DNA of 64,000 nt from Nyssa sinensis (taxonomy: Eukaryota; Streptophyta; Magnoliopsida; Cornales; Nyssaceae): contig CM018032.1 of assembly GCA_008638375.1 (NCBI GenBank), positions 3,477,001-3,541,000 of the forward strand, in the 5' to 3' direction. A program made the position numbers and the translations under genes. Every line of letters starts with the position of its first letter. Positions within the stretch are counted from its first letter, which is position 1. Below the pieces are notes generated by a model. That model did not search any database. It had not been told where the DNA came from and was given only the letters and a program-made list of their open reading frames with translations. This document shows, piece by piece, positions 1 to 13,979 of this stretch.

Positions 1-173
1 TCAGTTTCTCCATGTTGCTAAGTTCAATTCGATTGTGGTACCTTGCTCAAATATCAGCACCTAATCCACCCTTTTACATAATTAACAGCCACCATCACCG
101 ACAAACACTAGGTATCACACTACATCATTCATGTCTCTTATATTTCTGCACACTAAGTTCACGCCAACTTTGG

Positions 174-393
174 ATGTAACTCTGGATCAATTAGGTTAAT
201 TGACAGTGATGAACTCGTAATCGAAGTAGACAAAATCTGAGATGATTGGTATTGAGGGTTTTCTTGTTGGGGACTTTGTTGTTATGTAACTCTGGATCAA
301 TTAGGTTAATTGACAGTGATGAACTCGTAATCGAAGTAGACAAAATCTGAGATGATTGGTATTGAGGGTTTTCTTGTTGGGGACTTTGTTGTT
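174..393. repeat. 110-bp direct tandem duplication
   Basis: Two adjacent copies (174-283 and 284-393) each begin ATGTAACTCTGGATC and end GGGGACTTTGTTGTT. I see no difference between them, so the duplication is recent. There is no ORF and no link to a gene. The flanks (1-173 and 394-499) hold nothing I can identify. Confidence 0.95.
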
Positions 394-499
394 ACCGAAG
401 GTGGAAAAGATGGAAAAGAGGGTGGTCTAAGACTCCTAACCTGATGAATAAAAAATGATATAAAAGAAATTTTAACTATGTTGACTTCTAAACATTATT

Positions 500-2984
500 T
501 GTTGACTACATATGTTGAAACAAGTAAAGACTATAAAAGATATTTCATTTCCACTATTTCATCCGTTTTGAACAAACTCTAGTAGGGGAGGTTAGTGTAA
601 TTTTTAAAAGTTCAAGAGTTTGTGTGTAATATCTACAAACCTTAGGGGAAGCCAGTGTAATTTATCATATTGTTAATGTTACTTGTGGGCACTAATGCCT
701 GAAAAAATCCTCTTTAGTATGGATTAAATGGATCCTGGCTACCTCATTCCCTAGAGGTAAGAAGGAATGCTTCTTATGAGAAAAATGAAAATGAGGAGTC
801 GTCAGCTTGTTTTTTAGCAAGAAACAAGCAAACTCGTTACAACAGAATGTAAATAAAAGGAAATTGAAAAAAGAATTAAATAATTAAAATTACAACGCTT
901 TGTCTCCTAATTACATTATAAAGATCCCTCGACATGGATCAAAAGTAAAGTAAAGCACTAAGCAATATGAAAGAAAAGAAAAAATAGATTCGGGGGATAA
1001 GGTACGGAATGGGAAGATATTAGGCATCCACCCTACCCGATCTGAATGGATCGGCTTCAAATATTCACTTGCAAGGCTATTTCATTAAAAAATAGAGAAA
1101 AGAGATACGTAAGTTCGAAAAAGATAAAGAATAAATAATCTAGTGTAAAGAAATAAAATAAACAGAAAATAGAAAGAAGATTTGACTCGGGCTCGAAGGC
1201 TTCCTACGTATCTGTTTAAAAAATGAAATCAGAGTCATGTGTTTCTCCAGTTTACCTTCTCTTATCAAGAGTGATAAAAGAGACGCGATCAACTGAATAA
1301 AAAGAGATTGTTAAGGGTTTGAGATGCGTATCTTATTTAGTCGTGCTAGTCGGACAACACTTCGATTATGAAAGTTTGATTCGGAGACTTTAATCGGGCA
1401 GATCTCCAGCTTGTTTCTTTAGTTCGGAAACCGTTGCTTTAGTTTGCTTCTTGAAGGAAGATCGTCACTTTGGCAGGGTTTCGACCTTAGGAGAGGGAGA
1501 GTTCTTGTAGAGAGAACTCTATAACTAAACTAACAACATAAAGTTATGAAAATTGTGTGTTGAAAAGTGATGGCCAAAGGGTTTTATTTATAGGAAAATT
1601 GTAGAGATTCAATCCAATGGCCTAAAATGAATCCCTAAAACGGAGGGTTAGGATCATGTCTTGAGTGATAATTATCTAATTAAATAAATAAAAAACCAAA
1701 TAATTATCCTAAGTGATGAATATCCTAAATAAATGAATTAATTAATAATTATGATAATTCAAAAACAAATAAAATTGATGTCTACATGCAAGAGCTAATG
1801 AGATAAAAGAGAAATGGGATTTAATTGAAAATAAACTCTAAAATAAAAATGTCTAGGTTCAATGTATCTCATCTTAAAGAAATTTCAAGCAATCAGATTT
1901 ATGGAAACTCTAAAAATGGAAAGTCTTAATTATACCTAATTAAACTATTATCACTCAAGATTACCAAATTGTCTCTAATTCGATGAAGAATCTTTAGATT
2001 GCCCAAGACACGTGAAATGACCGAATTACCCCTAATTTGTCACCAAAGGGCTATATTTACTAAGATGGCAAAATGATATAGAAATTACAAAAATGCCCCC
2101 TTAAGTGACCAAAAAGTCCTAATGAGGGTGGAATTGTGCCAAAGTTACCAAACTGCCCCCAAAAGGCAAAATAGTGCCAAAATTACCGAAACGACCTTTG
2201 ATGGGTAGAAGAGTCTTAACAAAGGTAGGACTCTATCGGGAAGAATCTTACTAGGTGTGAAACTTTGACAGGAGAGTCTTAACAGGAGTGAGACTCTATC
2301 GAGAAGAGTCTTATTTGGACTAGGACACTAGTAGGAGAGTCCTAATAGAAGTGGAACTCTATCGAGAATAGTCCTACTTAAACTAGGACTCTGGCATAAG
2401 AGTCCTACTTAGACTAGGACTCCGACATGAGAGTCCTAACATGAATGAGACTCTACCGGGAAGAGTCCTACCAGAACTAGGACTCTAATAGCAGAGTTCT
2501 AATAGGAGTAGGACTCTATCGGGAAGAGTCCTATTTGGATTAGGACTTTGGCAAGAGAGTCTTGATAGGAATAAAACTTTACCGGGAAGAGTCCTACTAG
2601 AACTAGGACTCTGATAAGAGAGTTCTAACAAGAGTGAGATTCTATCGGAAAAAGTCCTACTTGGACTAGGACTCTAGCATGAGAGTCCTAACAAGAATGA
2701 GACTCTACTAGAAAGAGTCCTACTAGAACTAGGATTCTGGAAGGAGAGTCTTAACAGGAGTGAGACTCTGTCAGAAAGAGTCTTACTTAGTTTAGGACTC
2801 TAGCATGAGAGTCCTAATAGGAATGAGACTCTACCGAGAATACTCCTAGTAGAACTAGGACTCTGATAGGAGAGTCCTAACAGAGTGGGACTATGTTCGG
2901 AAAAGTCCTATTGGAAGTAAGTTTCTTGGCACAATCGCTAAATTGTTCCTACCCAATCAAGGGTCACAAAATGAGGTGTCTACA
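500..2984 (-). mobile_element. Probable solo LTR of a Ty3/gypsy-type retrotransposon, minus strand
   Basis: The right edge reads ATGAGGTGTCTACA. On the minus strand this is an LTR start, TGTAGACACCTCAT, a start I associate with plant gypsy LTRs. At about 1180-1215 the minus strand carries a GATACGTAGGAAGCC-like stretch, also common in such LTRs. A possible left edge at 500 (TGTTGACTACA) is preceded by TTATT at 495-499, and TTATT also follows the right edge at 2985-2989, which would be a 5-bp target-site duplication. No primer-binding site or pol coding adjoins it, hence solo LTR. The right edge is the better supported. The left edge and the duplication are AT-rich and could be chance. Confidence 0.4.
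2205..2915. repeat. 63-bp imperfect minisatellite with a hairpin in each unit
   Basis: About 11 diverged units alternate GAGTCCTAA..GAGTGAGACTCTA and GGAAGAGTCCTAC..AACTAGGACTCT. Spacing is about 63 bp (for example the GAGAGTC starts near 2272 and 2335), with one half-unit near 2401-2431. Many units contain the inverted repeat AGTCCTA-7 nt-TAGGACT, for example 2653-2673. The units differ by scattered substitutions, so the array is old. It lies inside the putative LTR. No reading frame runs through it. Confidence 0.85.
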
Positions 2985-3973
2985 TTATTAAAATGATCAA
3001 AATAAAAATAAACTAATTTTTAAATAAAGACACTTTAAATAAGGATTGGAACACCCTTAGAATATCCCAAAAAAAAAAAAAAGAAAAAAAAAAAAACTAC
3101 AAGTTGTATAAATGGGATCATTTGTAAAGAAAAGAAAAGATTTAAGTCGAGTAATATCATTTTATGATTTCTTAAAATTTTTATGAAAGTGAAAAAATAG
3201 AAGATTAAGAGGATAAGTAATTAGACTCACTTCTATAATTTCTTCGATAGTAGAAAGATTTGGAAAGAAAATAAAGTTCATTAAATTAAAGTTTTTAAAA
3301 TATTAAATATGCCCTTAAATGCACCGTAGCTTTTCTTTTAAGGTATAACTGCCAATAGTTATTTATAATTACTTTTCTTTTCTTTTCTATCCTAATTATT
3401 CACCATAAAGATATATATTTTGTTCTCTTTCTCTTATATTTTAAATATTCTTTTCTTTTCTTTCCTTCCCTTTTCTTTTTTTTTTTCTTCAAAACTTTTG
3501 AACAAGTTGTAAATGTATAATCAATATGAGAGAGGTGGCAAAAGGATAAAAATGATAACTTGTCTTAGAAGTTTTTTTCTTTTTTCTTTTTTGTGCCAAC
3601 TTGTCAATAAGTTTAGAACCAATATAAGCTACTAAGTAATTTAAGATCAATACAGTCAAATTTCTTATAGTTAATATTTAAAAAATTATTTTTTAATAAT
3701 TAATAAAATAATAAATTGTACTTATGTTTCTTAAACTTTTTGATAATTACAAATGCCTTTTTTATTTATAAAAGTACACTGAAATCACTGCTTACCACTA
3801 AACACCTCAGTGTTTCAACGATAATTGATGATATCATTCTCATAATTTTTTTAAATACCAACTTTATCCTTCTAGAAGTCAATTTTTTATAAACAATATC
3901 TATGTATAGCAAGTCTGCAACTTGTCTTTTAGTTGTATTTTCTGTAAAAGTTACTCTCGCTCTCTCTCTCTCT
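2985..3973. other. AT-rich non-genic stretch
   Basis: It contains A-runs near 3070-3095, T/C-rich tracts near 3425-3485 and a (TC)n tract (about 3957-3973) that abuts the CACTA terminus. I see no gene or transposon coding here. Confidence 0.6.
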
Positions 3974-4310
3974 CACTACAAAAAATTGGAGTATTTGCGA
4001 AGCACGGTATTTGCGACGCCCATAAAGCGTCGCTAAAAGGGCCCTTTTGCGACGCACAAAGCGTGCGTCGCTAAAAAAGGCAACAAAATTGGTTCCCGCA
4101 CAAAAAAAGTTGGCGGCAACCTATTGGCGACGCACATTCAAGTATTAGCGACGCACATAGGCGTCGCTAATAATCAAAACCTTTTAGCGACGTTCATTCG
4201 AGCGTCGCGAATAGTGGTGAAAGAGGAACGATGTCGTTTCGTTGGGGCATTAGCGACGGACATTGACTTATTAGCGACACTCACGTGGGCGTCGCTAATA
4301 AGTCTTATAA
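3974..4310. promoter_or_regulatory. 5' terminus and subterminal repeat block of the CACTA element
   Basis: After the terminal repeat come about ten copies of a GCGTCGCTAA core in both orientations (GCGACGCCC, GCGTCGCTAAAAG, TTAGCGACGCAC and so on), often as facing pairs that could form short hairpins. In En/Spm such subterminal motifs are bound by TNPA during excision and promoter control. That role is family knowledge, not shown here. A CT-rich tract follows at 4334-4356. Confidence 0.85.
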
Positions 4311-5815
4311 AACTTCGCGCCGCCCCCTGTTTTCTCTCTCTCTCTCTCTCTCTCTCATTCTTGCTCTGTGTTTTTGATCGACGACTATCTCTCTCTCTCG
4401 GTCTCTTTGCTTTTGATCCATTGGAGGCTATCTCTTGCATCAGACACATCGATTGACAAGGGGGAAAACATCAAAATTGTGCTGTCTCTCAAGTAGGTAT
4501 GCCTTGTCTTTGGATTTAGATTCCCTTATTTGGTTTCACGATTTCGGATTGTTACCTTCTTTTATTATTTTTTTGGGTACCAGTGGATGATTATCTTTAT
4601 AACCTTATATCTGAATGCATGCTTGTTTGTTTAATATGTTAAAATCTGAACACTGTTGTTAATCTTCTAGCATGTTTATTCGGTGTCTTTGGCTTGTCTA
4701 AATTTTTTTTTTTGGATTTCGGATTGTTAACCTTATTTGACAATTTCGGATTGTTACCTTCTTCTATTATTTATTCTGTGTATTTGGCTTCTCTAAAATT
4801 GAAAGTAAAAATCTTGATAATGGGTGAGGGGAAAGGAAACTTTTTGGATGCAGACACACAATTTATTTTTTTATTTTTAGATATAAAATTGTGTGAAAAG
4901 TAAGTACATGTATCACCGGAATAACACTCAGGTTAATATAATATAATTTTTAAAATAAAACATAAGATAAATAATACAATATTATTAGAAAATATATTAA
5001 GACCTGATGGTTCTATTTATGAGTGTAAAGACATGGAATCTCTGAATAATTTTAATCTTGTCTGTTAAAAAAAATTATGGAATTAGATTCTATTTTTAAT
5101 TTAAATATGAATTTGTTTGTTATCTGATTAGATTGGATTTGATCATATGTATATAAAATACAATTTTTTTTTGGTAATTAAACTTTTATTAGTCTTATAT
5201 TTTCAATTTAGATCAACATATAAAGACATAAAATATATATATATATATATATTTTTGTAATTAAACCGTATATTGTTACAGACATGATTATAAATCTGAC
5301 TCTTGAGATCAATTAATAATTATTTTTAAAATCATTGCTTTATTGATTTTATACTTGAGCCAATTATAATATTCGCATTTAAAAAAAAAATTACATATAT
5401 ATAACAATTTGTGCCGTTGATGAGGGTGAATGCTTCATACCATACAATATTTTTTGAGAATGTTAATTTCACACAGAATGTTTAAAACATTACAACATTA
5501 TTAATCTGTGTTTTACAAATGTCATTTGTGTATAATAATACACAAATAATATCAAAATGTTTCAAATATTAGATTAGTAAAATTCATATATTTTTTTGAA
5601 TTAATAAAAAAAAATTAAAAAAAATAATTTATCATATATTCCATATATCACATACTAATGTATCCATCGAGGTATTACTTTTATAATGGAGTAGGGAACT
5701 CCTTCTCTAATCCCTATATAGTGAAAAAATAATGTTCACTAAACCATTTCTTTTACAAAATAATAAACATAAGAAATTAAGTAGGTAACCATGAAACCTT
5801 CATATATTTATAATA

Positions 5816-5852
<37 letters not shown>

Positions 5853-8800
5853 TAAGTAACAGATATAAGTTAGTGAAAGTTACTCTCCGAGTATGAAAAT
5901 AACCAATTTCAAACCTTTGATAAAATTAAAACTTATCTATCGACATTTTATCATTGCATGTAAAAAAGTTATCTAAATCTTATTGAGTTAAAAAAAAAAT
6001 TAAGTTAATCAAAGATTTACAGTTGTCTCATCAGGATCACATTTAAATTAATATTTTTAATACTTAATTAATAAAAATGTAAGTTCGTGAATCTAACACT
6101 AATTTATAATATGTACTGATATTTGACGTGCATGACAAGCACTGCAAAAAGGTCCAATCCAACCATTAGATTTATAACATACAATATCTATTTTTTGCAA
6201 GAATAAAAAATATCAACCTTGAAAATATGTGAATATTTTATTTTAATATTAAATTTTGTATAATTGTGTAGAAATTCTTTCCAAAATAAATATCTTATAA
6301 TAACTCTCAAAAAATAAAAATAAAAATTGGGATTGTCCATTGATTCGTCATGGTACTGTCACTGACCACCAAGAAATGGGACGGGAATTTAGTGGTGTAA
6401 TGTTGAAGATGTCAAGTGTGACATGAAGACATTGAGAGCACTAAGGGGGAAATTAATATAACCCTTTTGTTTTTAGCCAAGAGCTCATAACACGATAAAT
6501 TATTATTGTATCCATCAGTCACGCAATGTGACAATTTCTATGATTTTAATATTTTGAAGAAATATACATAAAACCTACAACATTTCAATTTCTATGATTT
6601 TATTGAAATGATTAATGGAGCCATAATATTGGTATATAAGTGTTTTCTAACGATTGATTTTGCAAGCTAGAAAAATAATCCTTTGACTCATTTTTCATAC
6701 AACAATAACATTGTTTTGAAAATCAAAAAACTATTACATTTAGTTTTTTTTTTCTACCAATTCAGCCATGTTTTAATAGGTCATAATAATTTATCTGTTC
6801 AAGTCTATTGTTTGGCTCTTTCTTACCGGAAGTGGTCTTGTTGTTGTTTTGATATGGCTTTGTCATGGAGTTGCTAGAGTTTGTTTCCCTTCAAATTAGA
6901 GTGATGTATACTATTTACAAATGCTATTGAACTTATTTACTGATTAAAAAAAAAACTATTGAACTTCTTTAGAATGGCTATCATTTATTTTAAAGTAATT
7001 CAACCAAGAGATACTCATTAAAAAAAACCACAATTATGCTCTAAAAACTAACTTCATAATTTTTTTTATAAACGTATGACGAGAAAATAAGAAAAATAAT
7101 AAACAAAAAATCCATAGGTTTGAAAACTGAGGTATATATGGCTGCAATGATCAAATTGCAAATTATAATCAAGTATTGAACCATGTTTGTTGGGGGTATA
7201 ATATTTTTCCCACTGCCACAGGGAATAATTGATTAGTGGGTGATTTTTATAGCAATTTCTGTGTTAGGCATGTTTCTGGGTGAAAATTTCATGCCTGGAT
7301 AGAGATTTGGGTGGAGACTGTATGCATATCCCCTTTCCGGTGTATATTGATGAGATGAGATGTTGTATTTTATAATTTTTGTAACATTGTATTCTTGAAT
7401 CTTAGTTTTTCAATGCTGCTTAGTTCGAGACTGTACCCACAACGTGGCATGGGCTATAATGTTCTAACTATGTGAAAAATGGTATTTTTTTTTTTATTTT
7501 TTTGAGTAGGATAGTATTATTATAACTCGAACATATATAAAATAAGATATTTTAATTATTAAATGGTATAAATATTTAGTTTTTATTAATCTTGATCATT
7601 TTATTTTTAATTTTAAATTATCTACTAATTAAAATATCATATATATGATGTGAGTTGGAAGATAGAATAACATTAGAAATTATTTTCAGTAATGCTATTT
7701 AATTAAATAAATTTAGTCCTAATTATAAATTAACTAATGATAACAAATGATATAATTTATTCTAATTATTTCAAGTGTCTAATCAGTATATGATTTCAAC
7801 TTACTGTGTTATACTAATAATCATTAAACTACTATTTTACATCCCATGCAAGCCTTTATGTTCCGACTTAGGCATTGATTTCATTAGGTGACAGCACTGG
7901 CCTAAATTAAGATGATTGGTGGGTTTACCATTAATCGGTTCTGTCAAAATAATTTAGAGTGACCCCTTTTTCAGTTAATGGCCTGTTTTCAATGCTCCAT
8001 GAATCCTCTAATTAGAATTTTTTTACCAAACTCAACTTATTTGAGTTTGATTTAATTTAATATATGTAAATTTTCATTTTAATTTTTAAAATATAATTCT
8101 AAAAATAATTTTTTAACAAAATTATATATTTAAATTAATAAAATTTTTGAAATTATCTCAAATTTTTGTTAATTTGTACAAGTCATCCAAAATCGTTATT
8201 AGTTTAAAACCACATATTAAATATGCGATTTAAAAAATTATATAAAGTTGATAAATAAATTAAAATTATCTACGTCGGATTAAATAAACTAAAAAACTCA
8301 CTACCATTTAGTAAAAGATTCTCCCAAAAATAAAATTAAATGTGTATGTGTTTGTGCGTCTCTGTATGTATGTATGTATGTATGTATGTGTAATCCCAAT
8401 ACAGTGAGATTGCTATTTGTTAGAGAGAGAATATTAAGATGAGAAAGAAAGTCAAAATATTATATTGGGAAAGAAAGTAAATATTCAATCAATTTACTTA
8501 TTTTGTTTTTTCCATTAGTTCAACAACTTTGACAAAAAGTATAATATAATTTTAAAAATTAGAGAGATAATATATGTAATTATTAAAAAATTTAATAAAA
8601 ATAAGTATAATTTACCTTAAAAATATCGACAAGAGGAAGCCCATTAAATAGCATGTCTATTACAATAGCTCCATTAAATAGGAAGTGTGTTTTCTGATTT
8701 TTTTATTTTTTTTAGTTGCACCGGTTAAATTTCATGGGATAGTACTTGGCTTCGATTCTAGCCTCTCCTATTCATATATTATCACATCCTTAATATGACA

Positions 8801-10292
8801 TATATATATATAGATATATAATTGCACTAATATCATGTAATTATTTAATTTTAACTAAAAAAAAAAATTAAAGAATATATGTATATTGTATACGGAACAT
8901 ATTATAATTAATATAAGTATCTAGAGTAGAACAAAATTCTATTACTTAATTTAGAGCTAAATTTTATTTATTCTGATATGCTTGTAATTACTCACAAGTC
9001 ATAATAATCGATTAAGTGCAAATAATTTGATCTTATTAATAATAAGTTTTAAAAGGACAGCTGTTTACGCTTACATTTTTTCTATAACAGCAAAAGAAAT
9101 CATAACGCCAAGTTTCTTAACTACTCTTCATACTGGGTCTAGGACATAGCAAAAGCCATTGTTACGAAGACATTGTTTTGTAAAAAATATAACAACATTA
9201 TCAATCATGAATCATTTGGTGCAGGTTAGAAAATTTTACATATTTCTCATAAGGCCAAATATAAGCTATACAAGTTTATATTCAATGATTTTCGGACCAT
9301 TAGTCCCAGTAGTTTAGTTGGAGGCTACATGTCCACATGAGTTTACGTATTGCATATATATGTAATCTTTATTTAAACTGTTGGACCATTAGATAGTTTG
9401 ATTATGAAACTGTGCTTTCAGTGTTTCAAGTGTCTATTGGTAAGTACATCTAGCTATTTACTAGTTGATTGTGTCTAATCCATTAATTTTTATTTTTATT
9501 TTGTTTTAGCTGCCAAGTAATAAGAGTTCTTGAGTCCTATTGATTGAGATATCAACTAGATACACCTGAGCTATTAACTCAGTTAGTGGTTTGGTTTTAG
9601 GTAGCAATTGATTTGCTTTTGTTGGTTAAGTTGTTGTTGTCAGGTGCGAAGTAAGTAATTCTTGATGAATGACCTTAATTAATAGATAAAAATTGAAAGC
9701 TAGGTGCTTTTACTTGTTATCAACGAAATTCAATATGTTTTGTATTGGCATTTTGAATGCTATTGTTAATGTTTTTTAAAGCAAAACTCTGTCTGACAAT
9801 CAGAGTTTGCACTTATACTAATGAATTTTTTAATTGCATTCATGTAAGCCTAGCCCCGTTCGGGAGTCATTTTCATCACATGTGAATCTTGTCGCGAAAT
9901 TTATTCGCGATTGGGCTTGTGTGTATGAAAATCGATTCTTGAATTGTCCAGAGAGGACAGTTCGGGAATGCATAAATCTGCATTGCAATCAATAGCGCAT
10001 ATGCTTGAATATTTCACTATAATAAAATTTCAGCACGGTCTCCTATTGTTCTCTGGGTATATATTTAGGCGTGTTAACGTCTATCTCGTATACTTGGAGA
10101 ACCCTGGGGAGATGCTGCCGAAATTTTGTCGGAGTGGAATCAAGCATTTGATTGCTGCTTATTGCAATGTAGATTGTGCATTCACGAATGGGATAGGACC
10201 ACCTTACCCTTTAGAGAGAAGTTGGAGGTGATAGGATTCATGTTTCATATTTATAACGATTATCATTTTTGACTTGTATTAGGTAGACAAAA
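4311..10292 (+). other. Long non-coding 5' portion of the CACTA element
   Basis: About 6 kb of AT-rich DNA separates the 5' subterminal block from the transposase start. A donor-like site near 4496-4500 (AGTAGGTATGCC) and acceptor-like TATTAG just before 10283 suggest a transcript that starts near the left terminus and splices across. GC rises from about 9860, and 9944-10231 has a 95-codon open frame that I do not recognise and which may be leader sequence. Simple repeats: (TA)n near 5236-5252 and 5816-5833, (AC)n near 5834-5851, and (GTAT)n near 8365-8389. I found no nested transposon that I could delimit. Confidence 0.5.
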
Positions 10293-13200
10293 ATGGATAA
10301 GAGTTGGATGGACTTGAGGGGCAGGCATTTGCCAGGGTATGTGAAGGGGATCAAAGATTTTATTGAGTTTGCTCGTGCATCTGCAGATGGGAGAAATAGG
10401 ATAAGATGTCCATGTAGGAGGTGCAATAATAGGGATTATATGCACATAGATGAGGTCAAAGAGCACCTACTCGAACACGGGATGGACAAGCGTTATACGT
10501 GTTGGGAATTTCACGGGGAACGCCGTGACGTACGAGTGGTATTTGATGATGAAGAAGAAGACGACGATGTTGATTTTGGTGATAATGTTGGGGTTGGTTA
10601 CGAAGGATTGCCACAAATGCTGGCAGACTTGCAGGGGGCTACAACTGGGGCGAGTAGTCACAAGAGTGACACGGAACCATCGACCGCGTTTGAGTCGTTG
10701 TTGAGGGAAGCAAGGCAGCCGTTATACCCGGGTTGTGATAAGTTTTCCAAACTGGACTTTCTCGTGAAACTCCTTCATCTTAAGACCATCAACCGTTGGA
10801 GTAACAAATCAGTTACTATGGCCATTGAATTGATTAAAGCAGTGCTTCCTACTGGGGAGACCCTTCCGAACTCATATTACGAGGCGAAAAGAATATTAAG
10901 AGATTTGGGCCTCGGGTATATTCCCATACATGCTTGCAAAAACGATTGCATGTTATTTTGGAAGGAGACTGAACAATTGAAGGAGTGTACGGTGTGCCAC
11001 GAACCTAGGTACAAGCTGAATGAAGGAAAAAAGAAGACAATTCCGCACAAGGTGCTTAGATATTTTCCCTTAAAACCGAGGCTACAAAGGTTGTACATGT
11101 CTCAGAAGACGGCAGAAGATATGCGGTGGCATAAGGAGAAGCGTGTTGCTGAGGAAAATGTATGTAGGCATCCGGCAGATTCACAAGCTTGGGCTGAGTT
11201 TGATACAAATCACGAATGGTTTGCAAATGAGCCGCGTAATGTACGACTTGGGTTGGCTAGCGACGGTTTCAACCCGTTCGGTGACATGAGTAATGCCTAC
11301 AGCATGTGGCCGGTGTTGCTTGTGCCGTATAACTTGCCACCGTGGAAATGCATGAAAGAACCATTTATCTACATGTCGTTGCTTATTCCAGGGCCGAAGT
11401 CTCCTGGTAATGAAATTGATGTGTACTTGCGTCCTTTAGTGGACGAGTTGAAGGAATTGTGGGAGGTGGGAGTGAAGGCATACGACGTCTCTAAGAATGA
11501 GACATTTCAATTGCATGCCGCGTTACTTTGGACCATAAATGACTTTCCAGCATACGGGAACTTGTCTGGATGGAGCACTAAGGGGTATCTGGCATGTCCA
11601 GTTTGTAATAAGGATGCATGTTCCCTACATTTGTCAAATGGGAGGAAAATATGTTACATGGCCCATCGTCGTTTTCTACCGCCATCGCATGGCTGGCGAA
11701 ATCGGCAGAAGCATCTATTTGATGGACAAATTGAGCGCAGATTGCCACCTCCATTGTTGTCTGGCAAAGACGTGTTAGCGCAATTGGCAGTCATCCAACC
11801 AGTGAGGTTTGGGAAGATACCGGGTAGTAAGAAGAGGAAGCGTACTGATGTGGACTTAAATTGGACGAAGAAGAGCATATTTTTTGATTTGTCGTACTGG
11901 GAGACTATTAAGTTGAAGCACAATTTGGATGTGATGCACATCGAGAAAAACATATGTGATAATGTGCTGGGAACTGTAATGAACATTGAAGGGAAGACAA
12001 AAGATAGTGTTAAAGCCCGGTTGGACTTGCAGGAGCTGGGAATAAGGAAAGAGCTGCACTTAATACGTAGTGGTGATAAATATATCGTGCCTCCTGCACA
12101 GTATACGTTATCATCCGCAGAGAGAATGAGGATTTGCGAGTGGTTTAAATCGGTGAAGTTCCCAGATGGATACGCATCGAATATATCTCGGTGTGTAAAT
12201 GTTATAGATGGGAAAATATCCGGATTGAAGAGCCATGACTGCCATGTCCTTTTACAACGACTTCTTCCGGTTGCACTACGTGGGTATCTCACCGATCACA
12301 TTTCGACTACAATAACTGAGTTGGGTTGCTTCTTTAGAGAATTATGTGCGAAGACGTTGAATGTGCAAGTACTTGACAAGCTCGAAAGGGATGTTGTCGT
12401 GATCCTCTGCAAGTTGGAACAGATTTTCCCTCCAGCTTTCTTCGATATCATGGTCCACTTAGCGGTGCATTTGCCTCATGAGGCAAAAATTGGCGGACCT
12501 GTCCAATACCGTTGGATGTATCCAATAGAAAGGTACATTTACTTTTGTCAATTGTGTTATCCATCCATCCTAACTATTTTAATCTATAACTCATTTAATT
12601 ATCAAAACAGATATTTGCACACATTGAAGCAATATGTGCGTAACAGAGCACGACCGGAAGGGTCAATTGCTGAGGCTTACATTGATGCTGAATGTCTCAC
12701 CTTCTGCTCTATGCATCTTGAAGATATTGAGACAAGGTTTAATCGTCAAGAGCGAAATGCTGATACATGTCCAGGGCAACAACGAACTGGCCTTGCGGTG
12801 TTTAATCAGACTGTGCGGCCAATAGGTGCCCGTATATATGAATGGTGTCATCCTCAAGACTTGGAAAGAGCCCACTACACCGTGCTCAACAACTGCGAGG
12901 AGACATTTCCATATTTTAAGTAAGTTTATCGAAATCATTGCAATACTACGTTAATAGACAAATGTAAGTTACATATAACATATTTCATCTTATGCAGTGA
13001 GCATACGCTCGAGCTTCAGAGAGAACATGTATCAAGTTCTGATCTGGAGCAAAGACAGAAAAATTTGTTTCCAAAGTGGTTCGGAGATCACGTAAGAATA
13101 TGTTTCAATTAATTGTAATTGTATTAGTTAATGCATTTGTATAGTGATAATTTTGTACTTGTACTGAATTAATAGATGAAACTATTACGCCACCAACAAT

Positions 13201-13886
13201 CTCCTGAGGCGTACGATCAATTATATTCCTTGGCATGTGGTCCTGATCAAAGAATATCCCGCTACACCGGTTTAATTGTTGATGGTGTTCGATTTCACAC
13301 GAGGGAACGTGAGGTCATGCGACGAACACAGAATAGCGGGGTCCTTGTTGAAGGAGATGGTGACGGAGGACAAACTGTAGAGTACTATGGTGTTTTAAAA
13401 GACATCATACAGTTTCATTATTGTTACGGTCATTCTGTATATATTTTTAAATGTGATTGGTGGGATGTAACTAATAAGAAGACTGGAATGCAGATTGATA
13501 AGCACTGCATAAGTGTTAATACGTCACGTACGGCATTTAAAGATGATCCGTATGTTTTGGCATCAGTTGCAAAACAAGTTTTCTATTTGAAGGACACAAA
13601 AATAAGAGGTGATTGGTATGTTGTCCAAAAAATAAAAACTAGAAATGTTTATGATGTCCTAGAAGTTGGCGAGGGAGATGAAGAGTTGGAGAGGATTGAG
13701 GAGGCACTACAAGAAGTCTCTCAAACTGCACACGATGGTGTTGTGCGGCATGATCAGGAAGATGTTAGTTCGTATCGGTTGAATAGAACTGATGTAGAAC
13801 CAATTCATGTCGTAGATTCCGACGTCACCAATACCACACAATTAGATCCGAGGGATGCAACGTTCATTAATGATGATGATGACTAG
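10293..13886 (+). CDS. TNPD/TNP2-like CACTA transposase (four exons, 1117 aa)
   Basis: Predicted exons are 10293-12532, 12611-12919, 12998-13091 and 13176-13886, with GT-AG introns and continuous frame. Intron 1 is 78 bp and itself open. The N-terminus (about residues 1-75, starting MDKSWMDL) is the transposase-associated domain with a CPCRRC zinc-ligand cluster. The Transposase_21 region spans about 330-600 and includes GPKSPGNEIDVYL near 366, STKGYLACPVC and LDVMHIEKN near 547. A DUF4218 region (about 635-775) includes GGPVQYRWMYPIER. A DUF4216 region lies at about 945-1020 (YYGVLKDIIQF). TNPD-type proteins recognise the terminal repeats and catalyse excision and integration together with TNPA. 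The frame ends at TAG 13884-13886, but the same frame continues as an acidic tail to 13979. I judge the enzyme probably functional. I did not assign the catalytic acidic residues. Confidence 0.93.
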
Positions 13887-13979
13887 GAAAGTGATTTTGA
13901 TGATGATACATTGTTAGAGTATTGTACCGAGACTAAAGAAAATTCAAGTTCAGATGATGATACAAACTCAGATGAGTAA
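13887..13979 (+). other. In-frame acidic tail downstream of the transposase TAG
   Basis: The codons right after the TAG stay open for 30 residues (starting ESDFDDDTLLEY and ending SSDDDTNSDE) before TAA at 13977-13979. Composition matches the Asp-rich residues before the TAG. TNP2 proteins often end in such acidic runs, so the TAG is probably a recent nonsense change that trims the C-terminus. Readthrough is possible but unsupported. Confidence 0.6.

Noticed and set aside
4124..4456. 110-codon plus frame and 91-codon minus frame at the left CACTA end
   Set aside because: They cover subterminal repeats and a CT microsatellite. The translations are low complexity and resemble no transposon protein.
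9944..10231. 95-codon frame before the transposase
   Set aside because: No family recognised. The position just upstream of the transposase start fits leader or 5' UTR better.
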